Below, piece after piece: positions 23,310-31,242 of a stretch of 34,875 nucleotides of DNA. The number at the start of each line of letters is the position of its first letter. The first letter of the stretch is position 1. The notes below the pieces were generated by a model. That model was not told where the DNA came from, made no database searches, and saw nothing but the letters and a program-made list of their open reading frames with translations. This stretch comes from Bacillota bacterium. GTDB lineage: Bacteria; Bacillota; Sulfobacillia; JAJYWN01. The stretch lies in contig JAJYWN010000007.1 in the NCBI GenBank assembly GCA_021791495.1, positions 1 to 34,875 on the forward strand, read 5' to 3'. The translations under genes were made by a program, and so were the position numbers.

Positions 23310-24539
23310 CTAAAGCTTCGGGGCCACGACCTCCGCCAGCCTCTTGATCCCCTGGCGCAGCTTCTCGCTGTCGTTGAAGGAGAAGCACAGGCGGACGAAG
23401 TTCTTGCCGCCGCCGTCCGGGAAGCAGACCGGCCCGTCTACGAAACTCACCCCGTTGGCCACGGCGCCGGCGTAGATTTCCCGCGAGTCCACATGGGTGG
23501 GCAGCTGCAGCCACACGAAGAAGCCACCCTCAGGCATGGACCAGCTGACACCCTTGCCGGCGGGGAGATTCTCTTCCAGGGCGCCCAACATGGCGTCACG
23601 GCGCTGCTTATACTCCTTGCGCAGCCAGGCGATGCGCTTGTCCAAGTCTCCGCTGCGGCAATACTGGTTCACCACGCTGGCGGCGAAGGGGGCCGTCCCG
23701 CCGTCGATGCGGGTGGCCGTCATGGTCGCGATCAGCGGCGCCGGTCCGATGACCCAGCCCAGGCGGACGCCCGGGGCAATGATCTTCGAGAAGGTCCCGA
23801 AGTGGACGACGCGCCCCGACTTGTCCATGGATTTCAAGGTGGGCAGGTCTTCCCCTTCGAAGCGCAGTTCTCCGTAGGCGTCGTCCTCGGCGATCAGGAA
23901 GTCGTACTTGTCCGCCAGTTCCAGCAGGCGCTTCCGGCGCTCCAGGCTCATGGTGGTTCCGGTCGGGTTCTGGAAGTTAGGGATGACGTAGACGAATTTG
24001 GCCTTCTTCCCGGCTGCTTCGGCGGAGGCCAGGATTATCTCCAGTTCGTCCATATTCATGCCATCTTTGTCCACGGTGGCTCCCTTGACGTCGGCCAACT
24101 GCATCTGGAAGGTGCGCAGCCCGCCGAAGAAGGTGGGCGCCTCGGTGATCACCAGATCTCCCGGGTCCACCAGGACGCGGGCCAGGAGTTCCAACCCCTG
24201 GGCGGAGCCGTAGGTCAAGAGGTAGTTGTCGGGCCCGGCGGGCATGCCGCGCTTGGCCATCCGTTCCAGAAGGAAGTCACGCAAGCCGGTGACACCTGGG
24301 CCGCCGCCGTATTGCAGGGCCGACGTCCCCTCGGCTTTCAGCATCTCCCCGGTAGCTTTCGTCAGGTCATCGATGGGGAAAGACCCCGGGAAGGGGTATC
24401 CGAAGGCCAGCTGGACGTTGTCCGGCCGGGGTTTGACCGTGCCGGCGCCGCGGGCCGCCGGCTGGCGCCCGGCACGTTTTTGGGCCGGGAGGGAGTAGAA
24501 AGCCTCATATTGCGGTGTGGCTGGTTGATTAGCGCTCAT
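23310..24539 (-). CDS. PLP-dependent aminotransferase, class I/II
   Basis: The 409-residue cytoplasmic enzyme is fold-type I. It has YGGGPGVTGLRDFL (about 77-90), the TYGSAQGLELLARV cofactor phosphate region, NPTG (191-194), IAEDDAYGELRF with the PLP-nitrogen Asp (219/220), the Schiff-base lysine K252 in GTFSKIIAPG, R259 and the C-terminal FVRLCFSF with the carboxylate Arg. The closest groups I recognise are the 2-aminoadipate (LysN) and MocR-type aminotransferase domains, but there is no N-terminal DNA-binding domain. The ATG at 24539 follows GGAGG. It starts 61 bases after the TPP enzyme and should share its transcript. The amino donor cannot be read from the sequence. Confidence 0.94.
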   Translation of the reverse strand: MSANQPATPQYEAFYSLPAQKRAGRQPAARGAGTVKPRPDNVQLAFGYPFPGSFPIDDLTKATGEMLKAEGTSALQYGGGPGVTGLRDFLLERMAKRGMPAGPDNYLLTYGSAQGLELLARVLVDPGDLVITEAPTFFGGLRTFQMQLADVKGATVDKDGMNMDELEIILASAEAAGKKAKFVYVIPNFQNPTGTTMSLERRKRLLELADKYDFLIAEDDAYGELRFEGEDLPTLKSMDKSGRVVHFGTFSKIIAPGVRLGWVIGPAPLIATMTATRIDGGTAPFAASVVNQYCRSGDLDKRIAWLRKEYKQRRDAMLGALEENLPAGKGVSWSMPEGGFFVWLQLPTHVDSREIYAGAVANGVSFVDGPVCFPDGGGKNFVRLCFSFNDSEKLRQGIKRLAEVVAPKL

Positions 24540-24600
24540 ATGAACCTCCGTCTCAGGTCAGTCGGCTCTGTTCTTCTTCGGTTTGCCCGGCCGGCAGCCC

Positions 24601-26226
24601 CTAGTAAGGCCGGGTGATCTCGATGACGGTGGGGCCGCCGGCGGCGAAAGCCTTATCCAAATCACGGGCCAGGTCCTCCGGGCTCCCCGCCTTCGCGGCG
24701 CGGGCGCCGAAAGCCTCGGCCATCTTCAGGTAGTCTGGGTTCACCAGGTCAACGGCAAAAGACCGTTTGAACTGGGACATCTGGTTGCGCTTCACTACCC
24801 CGTAGCTGCTGCTGTTTACCAGGACCAGCGGCAGGCTGATCTTATACTGGACGGCCACGGACAGTTCCTGGCAGGTGTAGCCGAAACCGCCGTCACCGGC
24901 GATGGCCACCACGCGGCGGTCGGGCCTGGCTACCTTGGCGCCGATGGCGGCCGGAAGTCCGAACCCCAGGGTACCAAGGACGCGCGGGAATAGGAAAGTG
25001 CGGGGCACATAGACCGGGAAGTGGCGGGTCGCCCCGTAAGTGGGTACGGTCATGTCGCAGGACAAGATGCCGTCGCGGCCCAGGGCCGTCCGGATGGCCT
25101 GCAGGTAGGGGTGCTCCCAGGTCATGCTGCCCCAACCCTGCCCGGCCAGGGCCCGCGCCAGGGCCTCGGCGCGGATGGACTTGACGCGGTCGGCCGCCTT
25201 GGCGGCGCGGTCGCTCTGGGCGAAGCCGTCCGGCAACGCCTTGAACAGGTCGTTTATGGTCTCCACCGCGTCGGCGACGATTCCCAGGGAGACGGGGTAG
25301 TTTTTCCCGATCTCGGCCGCGTCCAGGTCGATGTGCACCAGGGAGGCCGCGGGGAAGGGCGCCGTCCAGTTAACGGTGTTCATAGAGGAGAAGTGGGTCC
25401 CGATGGCCAGGATCAGGTCGGACTCACGGAGCCAGTCCTGGACGCCTTTCTCCTGGATGTGGCTCCCCAGGCACAAGGGGTGATCGTCGGGAAGGCAGCC
25501 CTTCGCGTTCGAGGTGAACATTACTGGGGCGCCCAGCTTCTCGGCCAGGGCCGCGATGAGGCCCAGTTCGCCGGCGTGCTGGGTACCGCCGCCCGCGAAG
25601 ATGACCGGGTTCTGGGCCTGGGCGACACGGTCCGCCAGGGCCTGGACCTTCGCGGGGTCGGGGCGAAGTGCGGGCAGAGGCGGCAGGTTGGCCCCAAGGT
25701 CCGCGGCGTCGGCCGTGGCGGCCTGGACGTCGGTGGGGATCTCCAGGTGGATGGGGCGGGGCCGGCGCGCGGCGAAATATCCCATAGCCTCCTGGATGCC
25801 GCGCTTTATCTCGGGCAGAGTGTTTAGCCGGCGGTTCCATTGCGTGACGGGGCGGGAAGTGGCCAACTGGTCCGTGAGTTCGTGCAGGGTGCCGCGCTCG
25901 CGGTCGGCCAGGCGCATGTCCACCTGGCTGGAGAGGAGCAGCACCGACGAGGAATCGGCGAAAGCCTCCGCCACCGGTGTGAGGGCGTTCAACACGCCTG
26001 GCCCGGTGATTACCAGGGCAACCCCGGGCCGGCCCGAGGCGCGGGCGTACCCGTCGGCCATGAAGCCGGCGCCTTGCTCGTGTCGGACGATGTAGTGCGT
26101 GATATCCTGCCGCCCAATGAAGGCGTCGTAGATGTGAAGTGTGTGTACGCCCGGGATGCCGAAGACGTCGCGGACTCCCGAGTCCACCAAGGTTTGAACG
26201 GCCACCTGACCACCGGTAAGACGCAT
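24601..26226 (-). CDS. Thiamine-diphosphate-dependent enzyme, acetolactate-synthase-like
   Basis: About 541 residues from the preferred ATG at 26226. The layout is the three-domain acetohydroxyacid synthase/decarboxylase fold. VFGIPGVHTLHIYDA and VRHEQGAGFMADGYARASGRPGV contain the conserved glutamate (E50) that activates the cofactor. A central domain follows (PVIFAGGGTQHAGE), then the diphosphate/Mg site GDGGFGYTCQELSVAVQY...LVNSSSYG. The ATG at 26226 is chosen over 26268 because GGAGGG lies about 10 bases upstream. Overall resemblance, to my memory, includes 2-oxo-acid decarboxylases of the AruI (5-guanidino-2-oxopentanoate) type as well as acetolactate synthases. Pairing with an aminotransferase favours a 2-oxo-acid decarboxylase, but a specific substrate is not shown. 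Confidence 0.9.
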   Translation of the reverse strand: MRLTGGQVAVQTLVDSGVRDVFGIPGVHTLHIYDAFIGRQDITHYIVRHEQGAGFMADGYARASGRPGVALVITGPGVLNALTPVAEAFADSSSVLLLSSQVDMRLADRERGTLHELTDQLATSRPVTQWNRRLNTLPEIKRGIQEAMGYFAARRPRPIHLEIPTDVQAATADAADLGANLPPLPALRPDPAKVQALADRVAQAQNPVIFAGGGTQHAGELGLIAALAEKLGAPVMFTSNAKGCLPDDHPLCLGSHIQEKGVQDWLRESDLILAIGTHFSSMNTVNWTAPFPAASLVHIDLDAAEIGKNYPVSLGIVADAVETINDLFKALPDGFAQSDRAAKAADRVKSIRAEALARALAGQGWGSMTWEHPYLQAIRTALGRDGILSCDMTVPTYGATRHFPVYVPRTFLFPRVLGTLGFGLPAAIGAKVARPDRRVVAIAGDGGFGYTCQELSVAVQYKISLPLVLVNSSSYGVVKRNQMSQFKRSFAVDLVNPDYLKMAEAFGARAAKAGSPEDLARDLDKAFAAGGPTVIEITRPY

Positions 26227-26335
26227 GGATTGTTCGCCCTCCGAGAGAAAAGTTTGGGCCCAGGACATTTCCTGAAGCTAAGGAATTGGAGGGGCTATTT
26301 CTCTGCGGGGTCTGGCAAATCCTGCCCTACGTGAA

Positions 26336-26363
26336 GGGCCGGAAGCGCGTCGGCTTCCGGCCC
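26336..26363 (-). terminator. Perfect 11-bp hairpin after the UPF0173 gene
   Basis: GGGCCGGAAGC (26336-26346) pairs exactly with GCTTCCGGCCC (26353-26363) around a 6-base loop, 12 bases past the stop of the UPF0173 gene. The following - strand bases (TTCACG) give a poor U-tract. It most likely ends that gene's transcript and separates it from the TPP/aminotransferase pair. Confidence 0.7.
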
Positions 26364-26375
26364 GGGTCCGTCTTC

Positions 26376-27041
26376 CTAAAACGTCAGTTCCCGCCCCGGC
26401 GTCAGGATGGCCACCGCCGTGTCGGTGTCCTTCTCGACCTTCCGCTTGAAGTCGTTGGGGTCGGCGGCGATAAGCGGCCAGGTGTTATAGTGCATGGGGA
26501 TGACCGTCTTGGCCTTTAGCATCTTCGCGGCCAAGACGGCGTCGTCCACACCCATGGTGTAGTTGTCGCCGATGGGGAGGAGGGCGATGTCGATATCCTC
26601 CAGCCGGCCCAGGAGTTCCATGTCCCCGAAAAGGCCGGTGTCCCCGGCGAAATAGACCTTCTGCCCAAAGAAATCGACCACGAATCCGCAGGCGTGGCCG
26701 CCCTCCACACCGGCGCCGTGGAAGGCGAGGGTGATGCGTACCGACCCGAAGGGGAAGGCCCTCTTACCGCCGATGTGCATGGCGTGGGTCTTGGCCCCTT
26801 CCGCGGCGCACTTCCCGGCCACCTCAGCGGTGCTGATGATCAGGCCGCCGCTGCGCTTGGCCATGGCCACCGCGTCACCGAGGTGGTCACCGTGGGCGTG
26901 AGAAACCAAGATGAAGTCGGCCTTGATGTTTTCGGCCTTTTCAGCGGCGGCGGGGTTTCCGCTCAGGTATGGGTCGAACACGAGCACGGTGCCCTTTTCT
27001 TCAAGGAGAAAGCAGGCGTGGCCCAGAAACCTAAGTTTCAC
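26376..27041 (-). CDS. UPF0173 metal-dependent hydrolase
   Basis: The 221-residue protein has a metallo-beta-lactamase fold. It opens with MKLRFLGHACFLLEE and FDPYLSGNP, and has the metal motif SHAHGDHLGD (H48, H50, D52, H53), a further FHGAGVEGGHACGFVV histidine region, AGDTGLFGDMELLG (metal-bridging Asp) and VIPMHYNTWP with the last histidine. These are the marks of the UPF0173 (YtkL-like) family of hydrolases, whose natural substrate is unknown. The start is GTG at 27041 with GGGAGG 9 bases upstream. A promoter (27078-27107) and a hairpin terminator frame it as a single-gene transcript. Confidence 0.93.
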   Translation of the reverse strand: MKLRFLGHACFLLEEKGTVLVFDPYLSGNPAAAEKAENIKADFILVSHAHGDHLGDAVAMAKRSGGLIISTAEVAGKCAAEGAKTHAMHIGGKRAFPFGSVRITLAFHGAGVEGGHACGFVVDFFGQKVYFAGDTGLFGDMELLGRLEDIDIALLPIGDNYTMGVDDAVLAAKMLKAKTVIPMHYNTWPLIAADPNDFKRKVEKDTDTAVAILTPGRELTF

Positions 27042-27077
27042 TAGTGAGGACCTCCCTCATCTTCAAAGGTCGCCACT

Positions 27078-27107
27078 ATCATAACAAGCCGTCGTCGCCA
27101 CTCGCAA
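27078..27107 (-). promoter_or_regulatory. Promoter of the UPF0173 gene
   Basis: On the - strand, TTGCGA (complement of 27102-27107) and TATGAT (complement of 27078-27083) are 18 bases apart, about 40 bases before the GTG start. This is a good sigma-A match in an otherwise GC-rich gap. Confidence 0.68.
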
Positions 27108-27172
27108 CGGAGGACGGATGACAGCTTTCGCCGCTGACGTCGCGGCAATGACAGAGGGAAAGGACGATTCAG

Positions 27173-27667
27173 ATGACCACAGCATCCAAAGCCGGATCTG
27201 AGGCCCCATCCGAGGCCGGCCAGTGCTTCTCGTCCGGCTTTCATTGTTCCGAAGCGGTTCTGATCGCGGGGGCCGGTGCTCTGGGGCGCAACGTTGCAGA
27301 GATTATTCCTTCGGTGGCCACTGCCTTCGGCGGCGGCATGCGCCTGGGCGGACCGTGCGGAGCGCTGACCGGGGCCTTGATGACCATTGGCCTGGCGGTG
27401 GGCCGGCGGGATCCCGAGGACAAGGGAAAAAAAGACCTGGCTGCCAGGCTTGGACCCGAGTTCGGCGCCATCTTCCTGAAGGAATTCGGCCATCTGACCT
27501 GCCACGAACTTACCGGCCACAACCCGGCGGTGCCTGAGGAATCGACCCGCTGGCGCGCCAGCAATGGTCGGCAGACCTTCTGCCTACCCCTGGTCGAGCG
27601 AACGGTCGATCTCCTGATGGCTTTCTTGAACGAAAACGGCCTGCTGGATTCGACAGGGAAAGAATAG
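27173..27667 (+). CDS. C_GCAxxG_C_C family redox-type protein
   Basis: The 164 residues match this small cysteine-motif family. FSSGFHCSEAVL holds the first cysteine (C25); FGGGMRLGGPCGALTGALMTIGLAVGR holds the C-G-A-x-x-G signature (C62); single cysteines follow in LTCHELTG and TFCLPLV, giving the late C...C. The conserved cysteines suggest metal or disulfide chemistry, but no function is established to my knowledge. The ATG at 27173 follows AAAGGACG at about 8 bases. It is on the opposite strand from UPF0173 and only 17 bases before dusB, so it is probably co-transcribed with that gene. Confidence 0.9.
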   Translation: MTTASKAGSEAPSEAGQCFSSGFHCSEAVLIAGAGALGRNVAEIIPSVATAFGGGMRLGGPCGALTGALMTIGLAVGRRDPEDKGKKDLAARLGPEFGAIFLKEFGHLTCHELTGHNPAVPEESTRWRASNGRQTFCLPLVERTVDLLMAFLNENGLLDSTGKE

Positions 27668-27684
27668 CCACGGGTGATTCGAGA

Positions 27685-28689
27685 GTGGTAGTGACTGGCG
27701 CCATGGCCACGGTTGGACCGTCCATCGGCGGCGTGAGATTGAACAACCCGCTTATTCTGGCTCCGATGGCGGGGGTCACGGATCAGGCCTTCCGCGTCCT
27801 CTGCAAGGAACAGGGCGCGGCGCTTCTGGTCACCGAGATGATCTCCGACCGCGCCTTCCTTTACGAAAACGCCCACACCTCCACCATCGTCGCCTTCACC
27901 CCGGCCGAGCGACCCATCGCCGCGCAGTTGGCTGGGGTCGAACCCGAGACCATGGCTGCCGCCGCCGCCAAGCTAGAGCGCGAGGTCGCTCCGGACATCA
28001 TCGACATCAACATGGGGTGCCCCGCGCCCAAGATCGTGAAAAACCACGAGGGATGCTCGCTGATGCGCGATGTCCCCCTGGCCGCCGCCATCGTCCGGGC
28101 CATCGCCAGCGCCGTGAGTGTGCCGGTGACGGTGAAGACCCGGAAGGGCTGGAGCGAGGACCAAGTCAACGCCGTGGAGCTGGCTCAGGCGGTGGTGGAG
28201 GCAGGCGCCGCCGGCATCACCGTCCACGGGCGTGTGCGCGGCCAGTACTACAGCGGCGTCGCCGATTGGAACATAATCCGCAAGGTACGGGAGGCGCTCC
28301 CCTCCTCGGTCCCCGTCATCGGTAACGGCGATGTGCGAGACCCCGAGTCCGCCTTGCGTCTGATGTCCGAGACAGGATGCGATGCCGTGATGATCGGACG
28401 GGCCGCCATGGGCAACCCTTGGATCTTTTCGCGCTGCCTGGCGGCCTGGCGCGGTGAGCCCGTCCCGCCAGAGGCGACCCTGGCCGAGCGGGTGGCCATG
28501 GCCGGCCGCCACCTGGACCTCCTCATCGCCCTGAAGGGCGAGCGTACCGCGGTGCTGGAGATGCGCCGCCACGCCCCGTGGTACATCCACGGCTTCCGGG
28601 GTGCCGCCCATGTCCGCGCCCTATTGGTACTGGCGACTAGCCCGGCGGAGTTGAAGGCGACTCTTTCGGACTTTCTGCACAGGTCCTAG
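27685..28689 (+). CDS. dusB: tRNA-dihydrouridine synthase
   Basis: Dus enzymes reduce specific uridines in the tRNA D-loop with FMN and NADPH. The 334-residue product shows the FMN-site APMAGVTDQAFR (26-37), the active-site INMGCPAPKIVKN with catalytic C112, TVKTRKGW, ITVHGRVRGQYYSG, and PVIGNGDVRD...GCDAVMIGRAAMGNPWIF. The DusB assignment over other Dus groups follows the GCPAPK motif and the gene order with greA and lysS. Several starts are possible (GTG 27685, GTG 27691, ATG 27703); none has a strong SD. The CPBP gene is convergent, with only 16 bases between stops. Confidence 0.96.
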   Translation: MVVTGAMATVGPSIGGVRLNNPLILAPMAGVTDQAFRVLCKEQGAALLVTEMISDRAFLYENAHTSTIVAFTPAERPIAAQLAGVEPETMAAAAAKLEREVAPDIIDINMGCPAPKIVKNHEGCSLMRDVPLAAAIVRAIASAVSVPVTVKTRKGWSEDQVNAVELAQAVVEAGAAGITVHGRVRGQYYSGVADWNIIRKVREALPSSVPVIGNGDVRDPESALRLMSETGCDAVMIGRAAMGNPWIFSRCLAAWRGEPVPPEATLAERVAMAGRHLDLLIALKGERTAVLEMRRHAPWYIHGFRGAAHVRALLVLATSPAELKATLSDFLHRS

Positions 28690-28705
28690 TCACGGCTCCC
28701 AGCGG

Positions 28706-29449
28706 CTAGCGAAACTTGAAGAAGCTCCCGCCAATGAAGTTCAGCAGGAAATGGCCGATCATGGGGGCGAGCAGGCCCCCACATTTCTGCCGAGCCAGAC
28801 CCAAGGGATAGGCGATGACAAGAATCGATCCGATTCTTAGAGCCCAGGGTATTCCACCCAGAGACACCAGGTGGACTACGGCGAAAGACAGGCTGGTGAG
28901 AAGCACGGCTTGATCCAGTGAAGCACCCAGAATCTTCAAGGGAGGCAGTCCTTGGCGGTTGAACCACCCCAGGAGCCAACCGCGGAACAGCAGTTCCTCC
29001 GAGATGGGGCTGCCCACGAAGGAGCGAAAGAGCATGACGTTGGGGGCCGGAAGACGGAAGATGGCCAATTGGTGGCCGCGCACCACCTCCGGGGTCATCC
29101 TGGCCACCGCCCAGACGTCCAAAGCCTGCGTTAGCAGGCCCACCCCGCTAATGAGGGCCAGGTACTTGAGGACCGTGATGGTCCTGGTCTCCTTGCCAAA
29201 CAGGGTCGCCCAACTCCTGACCCCGGTCAAGCGTGCCAGTACCATAGCAAGCGCCACAAACATCACTGGAGTCCAGAACACGCCGAAAGCCACTCTGCCC
29301 TTGGCGGGTACGGCAGTACTGAGTATCTGCAGAGCGCCAACGCCGACGAGGGTCAAGAGGGCGGTGGAAAGGTAGATATCTGCTCGGGACTGGGATTCGG
29401 CCTGGGTCGGAGACTGGGTCGGGGCCGGGTCCTGGGTCGGGGCTTCCAT
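28706..29449 (-). CDS. CPBP family intramembrane protease
   Basis: About 247 residues with roughly six to eight hydrophobic segments. The CPBP (Abi/CAAX-protease-like) motifs are PISEELLFRGWLLGW (motif 1, with the Glu pair and Arg), FAVVHL (motif 2, His) and GHFLLNFIGG (motif 3, His/Asn); these supply the membrane-embedded metal site. The N-terminus before the first helix is a Pro/Thr/Gln-rich repeat (PTQDPAPTQSPTQ), encoded by reiterated CTGGGTCGG-type units on the + strand. The ATG at 29449 is chosen because GGAGG lies 8 bases upstream; the frame is open back to 29476. Roles in the family range from prenyl-protein processing to bacteriocin immunity; no partner is visible. Confidence 0.9.
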   Translation of the reverse strand: MEAPTQDPAPTQSPTQAESQSRADIYLSTALLTLVGVGALQILSTAVPAKGRVAFGVFWTPVMFVALAMVLARLTGVRSWATLFGKETRTITVLKYLALISGVGLLTQALDVWAVARMTPEVVRGHQLAIFRLPAPNVMLFRSFVGSPISEELLFRGWLLGWFNRQGLPPLKILGASLDQAVLLTSLSFAVVHLVSLGGIPWALRIGSILVIAYPLGLARQKCGGLLAPMIGHFLLNFIGGSFFKFR

Positions 29450-29640
29450 GAACAAGACCTCCATCCCGCGCGCCACTGCGGTGCGCTTCTGTCTCGAGAT
29501 CGGGGTTCGCCGTTTTCAGTTCTCGATCGGGGAGGATCGTCCCTCTTCAAACCCACCCCTTTCCAAACCCGCCGTCCACTCGGAGTGCCCGGTGATGTCC
29601 GGCCTTGCCTTTTCACGCCTGTGCGGTCTGATGATACCCC

Positions 29641-29669
29641 TTGTAGCATCTGGCACCTGGTAGTAATAT
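29641..29669 (+). promoter_or_regulatory. Possible promoter of the HTH gene
   Basis: TTGTAG (29641-29646) and TAATAT (29664-29669) are 17 bases apart, about 70 bases before the preferred start. The match to the sigma-A consensus is moderate. The rest of the divergent gap (29450-29736) shows no gene that I can support. Confidence 0.45.
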
Positions 29670-29736
29670 CAGGCTGTACACAACCTTGTGCTCAGAGCTG
29701 ACTCAGGCGGGTGCACCTGGTCGATGGATCAGGCCG

Positions 29737-30282
29737 ATGGAGGTGGCCGGCAGCTTGGCGGGCTTCGAGTTCCAACGCATCGGGGACAAGCTCATCGACC
29801 GCTCGAAGATCGACCGCACGGTCGAGGAGATCCTCCGCCTGCGCGCCCAGGGCCACTCTCAGCAGGAAGTGGCCAACCGCCTTTCCGTCGACCGCACCTT
29901 CGTTTCGCGCCTGGAAGGCATCGGTGAGGTCCGCAAAGGCGGCTCCATCGCCGTCGTCGGATTCCCCGTCGCGAACAAGGAGGAAATTACGACGGCGGCC
30001 CGCGAAGAAGGCGTCGATTTTCTGTTTGTCCTTTCCCACCAGGAACGATGGGATTTCTTGGACAAGACCGGCGTCGTCCTGTTCGAGGAAGTCATGGAAC
30101 TGGTCACCGAGGTGCGCCGCCACGGCGCGGTGATTATCCTGGGACATAACAAACCCGCTCTCTTCATCAAAGCTCTCCTGGACCGGGATGTCACCGTCCA
30201 CCAGATGGCGCAGACCCCAGGGACCGAAGGCCATTTCGACGCCGGAGCCCTGCGCAGGGTGGTCAAGAGCATAAAGTCCTGA
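29737..30282 (+). CDS. Helix-turn-helix regulator-like protein
   Basis: About 181 residues from ATG 29737; a TTG at 29686 would add 17 residues of less protein-like sequence. After LAGFEFQRIGDKLIDRSKI comes a clear helix-turn-helix (TVEEILRLRAQGHSQQEVANRLSVDRTFVSRLEGIGEVRKG), in the style of transposase/Cro-type HTH domains. A C-terminal alpha/beta domain follows, with GSIAVVGFPVANKEEI, LFVLSHQERWDFLD, and GAVIILGHNKPALFIKALLDRDVTVHQM, which looks like a small-molecule-binding or Rossmann-like fold. It is 13 bases before the next gene, so the two form a pair. I recall this pair as conserved in Clostridia, but I know no characterised member. Confidence 0.82.
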   Translation: MEVAGSLAGFEFQRIGDKLIDRSKIDRTVEEILRLRAQGHSQQEVANRLSVDRTFVSRLEGIGEVRKGGSIAVVGFPVANKEEITTAAREEGVDFLFVLSHQERWDFLDKTGVVLFEEVMELVTEVRRHGAVIILGHNKPALFIKALLDRDVTVHQMAQTPGTEGHFDAGALRRVVKSIKS

Positions 30283-30295
30283 GGGAGGAGTATCC

Positions 30296-31198
30296 ATGAA
30301 GAGGGTTGTCAGCGTCAGCTTGGGCGGCTCGGACCGGAACAAGTCCGTGGAGGCCGAGTTCCTGGGCGAGAAGTTCCAGATCGAGCGCATCGGCACCGAT
30401 GGGAGCATCGACAAGGCCATCGCCCTCATCAAGGAACTGGATGGCAAGGTCGACGCGTTTGGCATGGGTGGCATCGACCTCTACATCTACATCGGCCGGC
30501 GGCGCTACGTCCTCCGGGACGCGACGCGCATCCGCAAGGCCGCCACAAAGTCGCCCATGGTGGACGGGACCGGGGTCAAGCAGACCTTCGAGCGGACCAT
30601 TGTCGATTACCTGAAGAAGGAACACGGCATCGATTTCAAGGGGAAGAAGGTTTTCGACGTCTGCGCCGTCTCCCGTTACGGGTTGGCCGAAGCGCTGGCG
30701 GAGTCGGGGGCGGAATGCGTCTTCGGGGACCTGATGTTCATCCTTGGCGTGGGCACTCCCATCCGTAGCCTGAGCATGCTGGGTGGCATCGCCACGGTCA
30801 TCGCCCCGGCAGTCACGCTCCTCCCCATCGGGATGTTGTATCCCACGGGCGAGGGGCAGGACGAGATCAAGCCCAAGTGGGAGAAGTTCTATGAGTGGGC
30901 CGACGTCCTGGCGGGGGACTGGCACTACATCCACCACCACATGCCGGAGAACGTGGCCGGGAAGATGGTCATCACCAACACCACCACGGCCAAGGACGTG
31001 GAGTTCCTGAAGAGCCGCGGTATCACGACCTTGGTGACGACCAGTCCCGATATGGAAGGTAGAAGTTTCGGAGCCAACGTTATCGAGGGCGTTATCGTGG
31101 CCTTGGCCGGCAAACGGCCGGAGGATATGACGTCGGAGGACTATCTCTCCATGTCCAAGCAGATGGGCCTGAAACCCGGGGTCAAGCAACTGAACTGA
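30296..31198 (+). CDS. Conserved protein annotated elsewhere as quinate 5-dehydrogenase-like
   Basis: The 300-residue protein begins MKRVVSVSLGGSDRNKSVEAEFLG. It has a central Rossmann-like stretch (KGKKVFDVCAVSRYGLAEALAESGAECVFGDLMF) and then a long conserved-looking C-terminal half with DWHYIHHHMPEN, MVITNTTTAKDVEFLKSRG and TTLVTTSPDMEGRSFGANVIEGV. Relatives in anaerobic Firmicutes are, as I recall, labelled quinate 5-dehydrogenase, but I see no shikimate/quinate dehydrogenase active-site motif and would not rely on that name. The ATG at 30296 has GGGAGGAG about 6 bases upstream. It is coupled to the HTH gene and followed by a strong terminator. It is probably cytoplasmic; the function is unknown. 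Confidence 0.85.
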   Translation: MKRVVSVSLGGSDRNKSVEAEFLGEKFQIERIGTDGSIDKAIALIKELDGKVDAFGMGGIDLYIYIGRRRYVLRDATRIRKAATKSPMVDGTGVKQTFERTIVDYLKKEHGIDFKGKKVFDVCAVSRYGLAEALAESGAECVFGDLMFILGVGTPIRSLSMLGGIATVIAPAVTLLPIGMLYPTGEGQDEIKPKWEKFYEWADVLAGDWHYIHHHMPENVAGKMVITNTTTAKDVEFLKSRGITTLVTTSPDMEGRSFGANVIEGVIVALAGKRPEDMTSEDYLSMSKQMGLKPGVKQLN

Positions 31199-31203
31199 CG
31201 TAA

Positions 31204-31242
31204 CCCCCCGGGCAGGAGACGAGGCCCGGGGGGTGTCTTCTT
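31204..31242 (+). terminator. Strong hairpin terminator containing the next SD
   Basis: CCCCCCGGGC (31204-31213) pairs perfectly with GCCCGGGGGG (31224-31233) around a 10-base loop, five bases after the stop of the previous gene. TGTCTTCTT follows and makes a fair U-tract. The 3' arm together with the next bases (GGGGGGTG, 31228-31235) is also the only SD-like sequence before the TTG at 31241. Confidence 0.82.

Noticed and set aside
23493-24617. 374-residue + strand frame opposite the aminotransferase
   Set aside because: The - strand carries the complete PLP enzyme with catalytic lysine; the + frame has no domain.
29448-29663. 71-residue + strand frame in the divergent gap before the HTH gene
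   Set aside because: No SD, composition not protein-like, and it overlaps the CPBP start and its SD.
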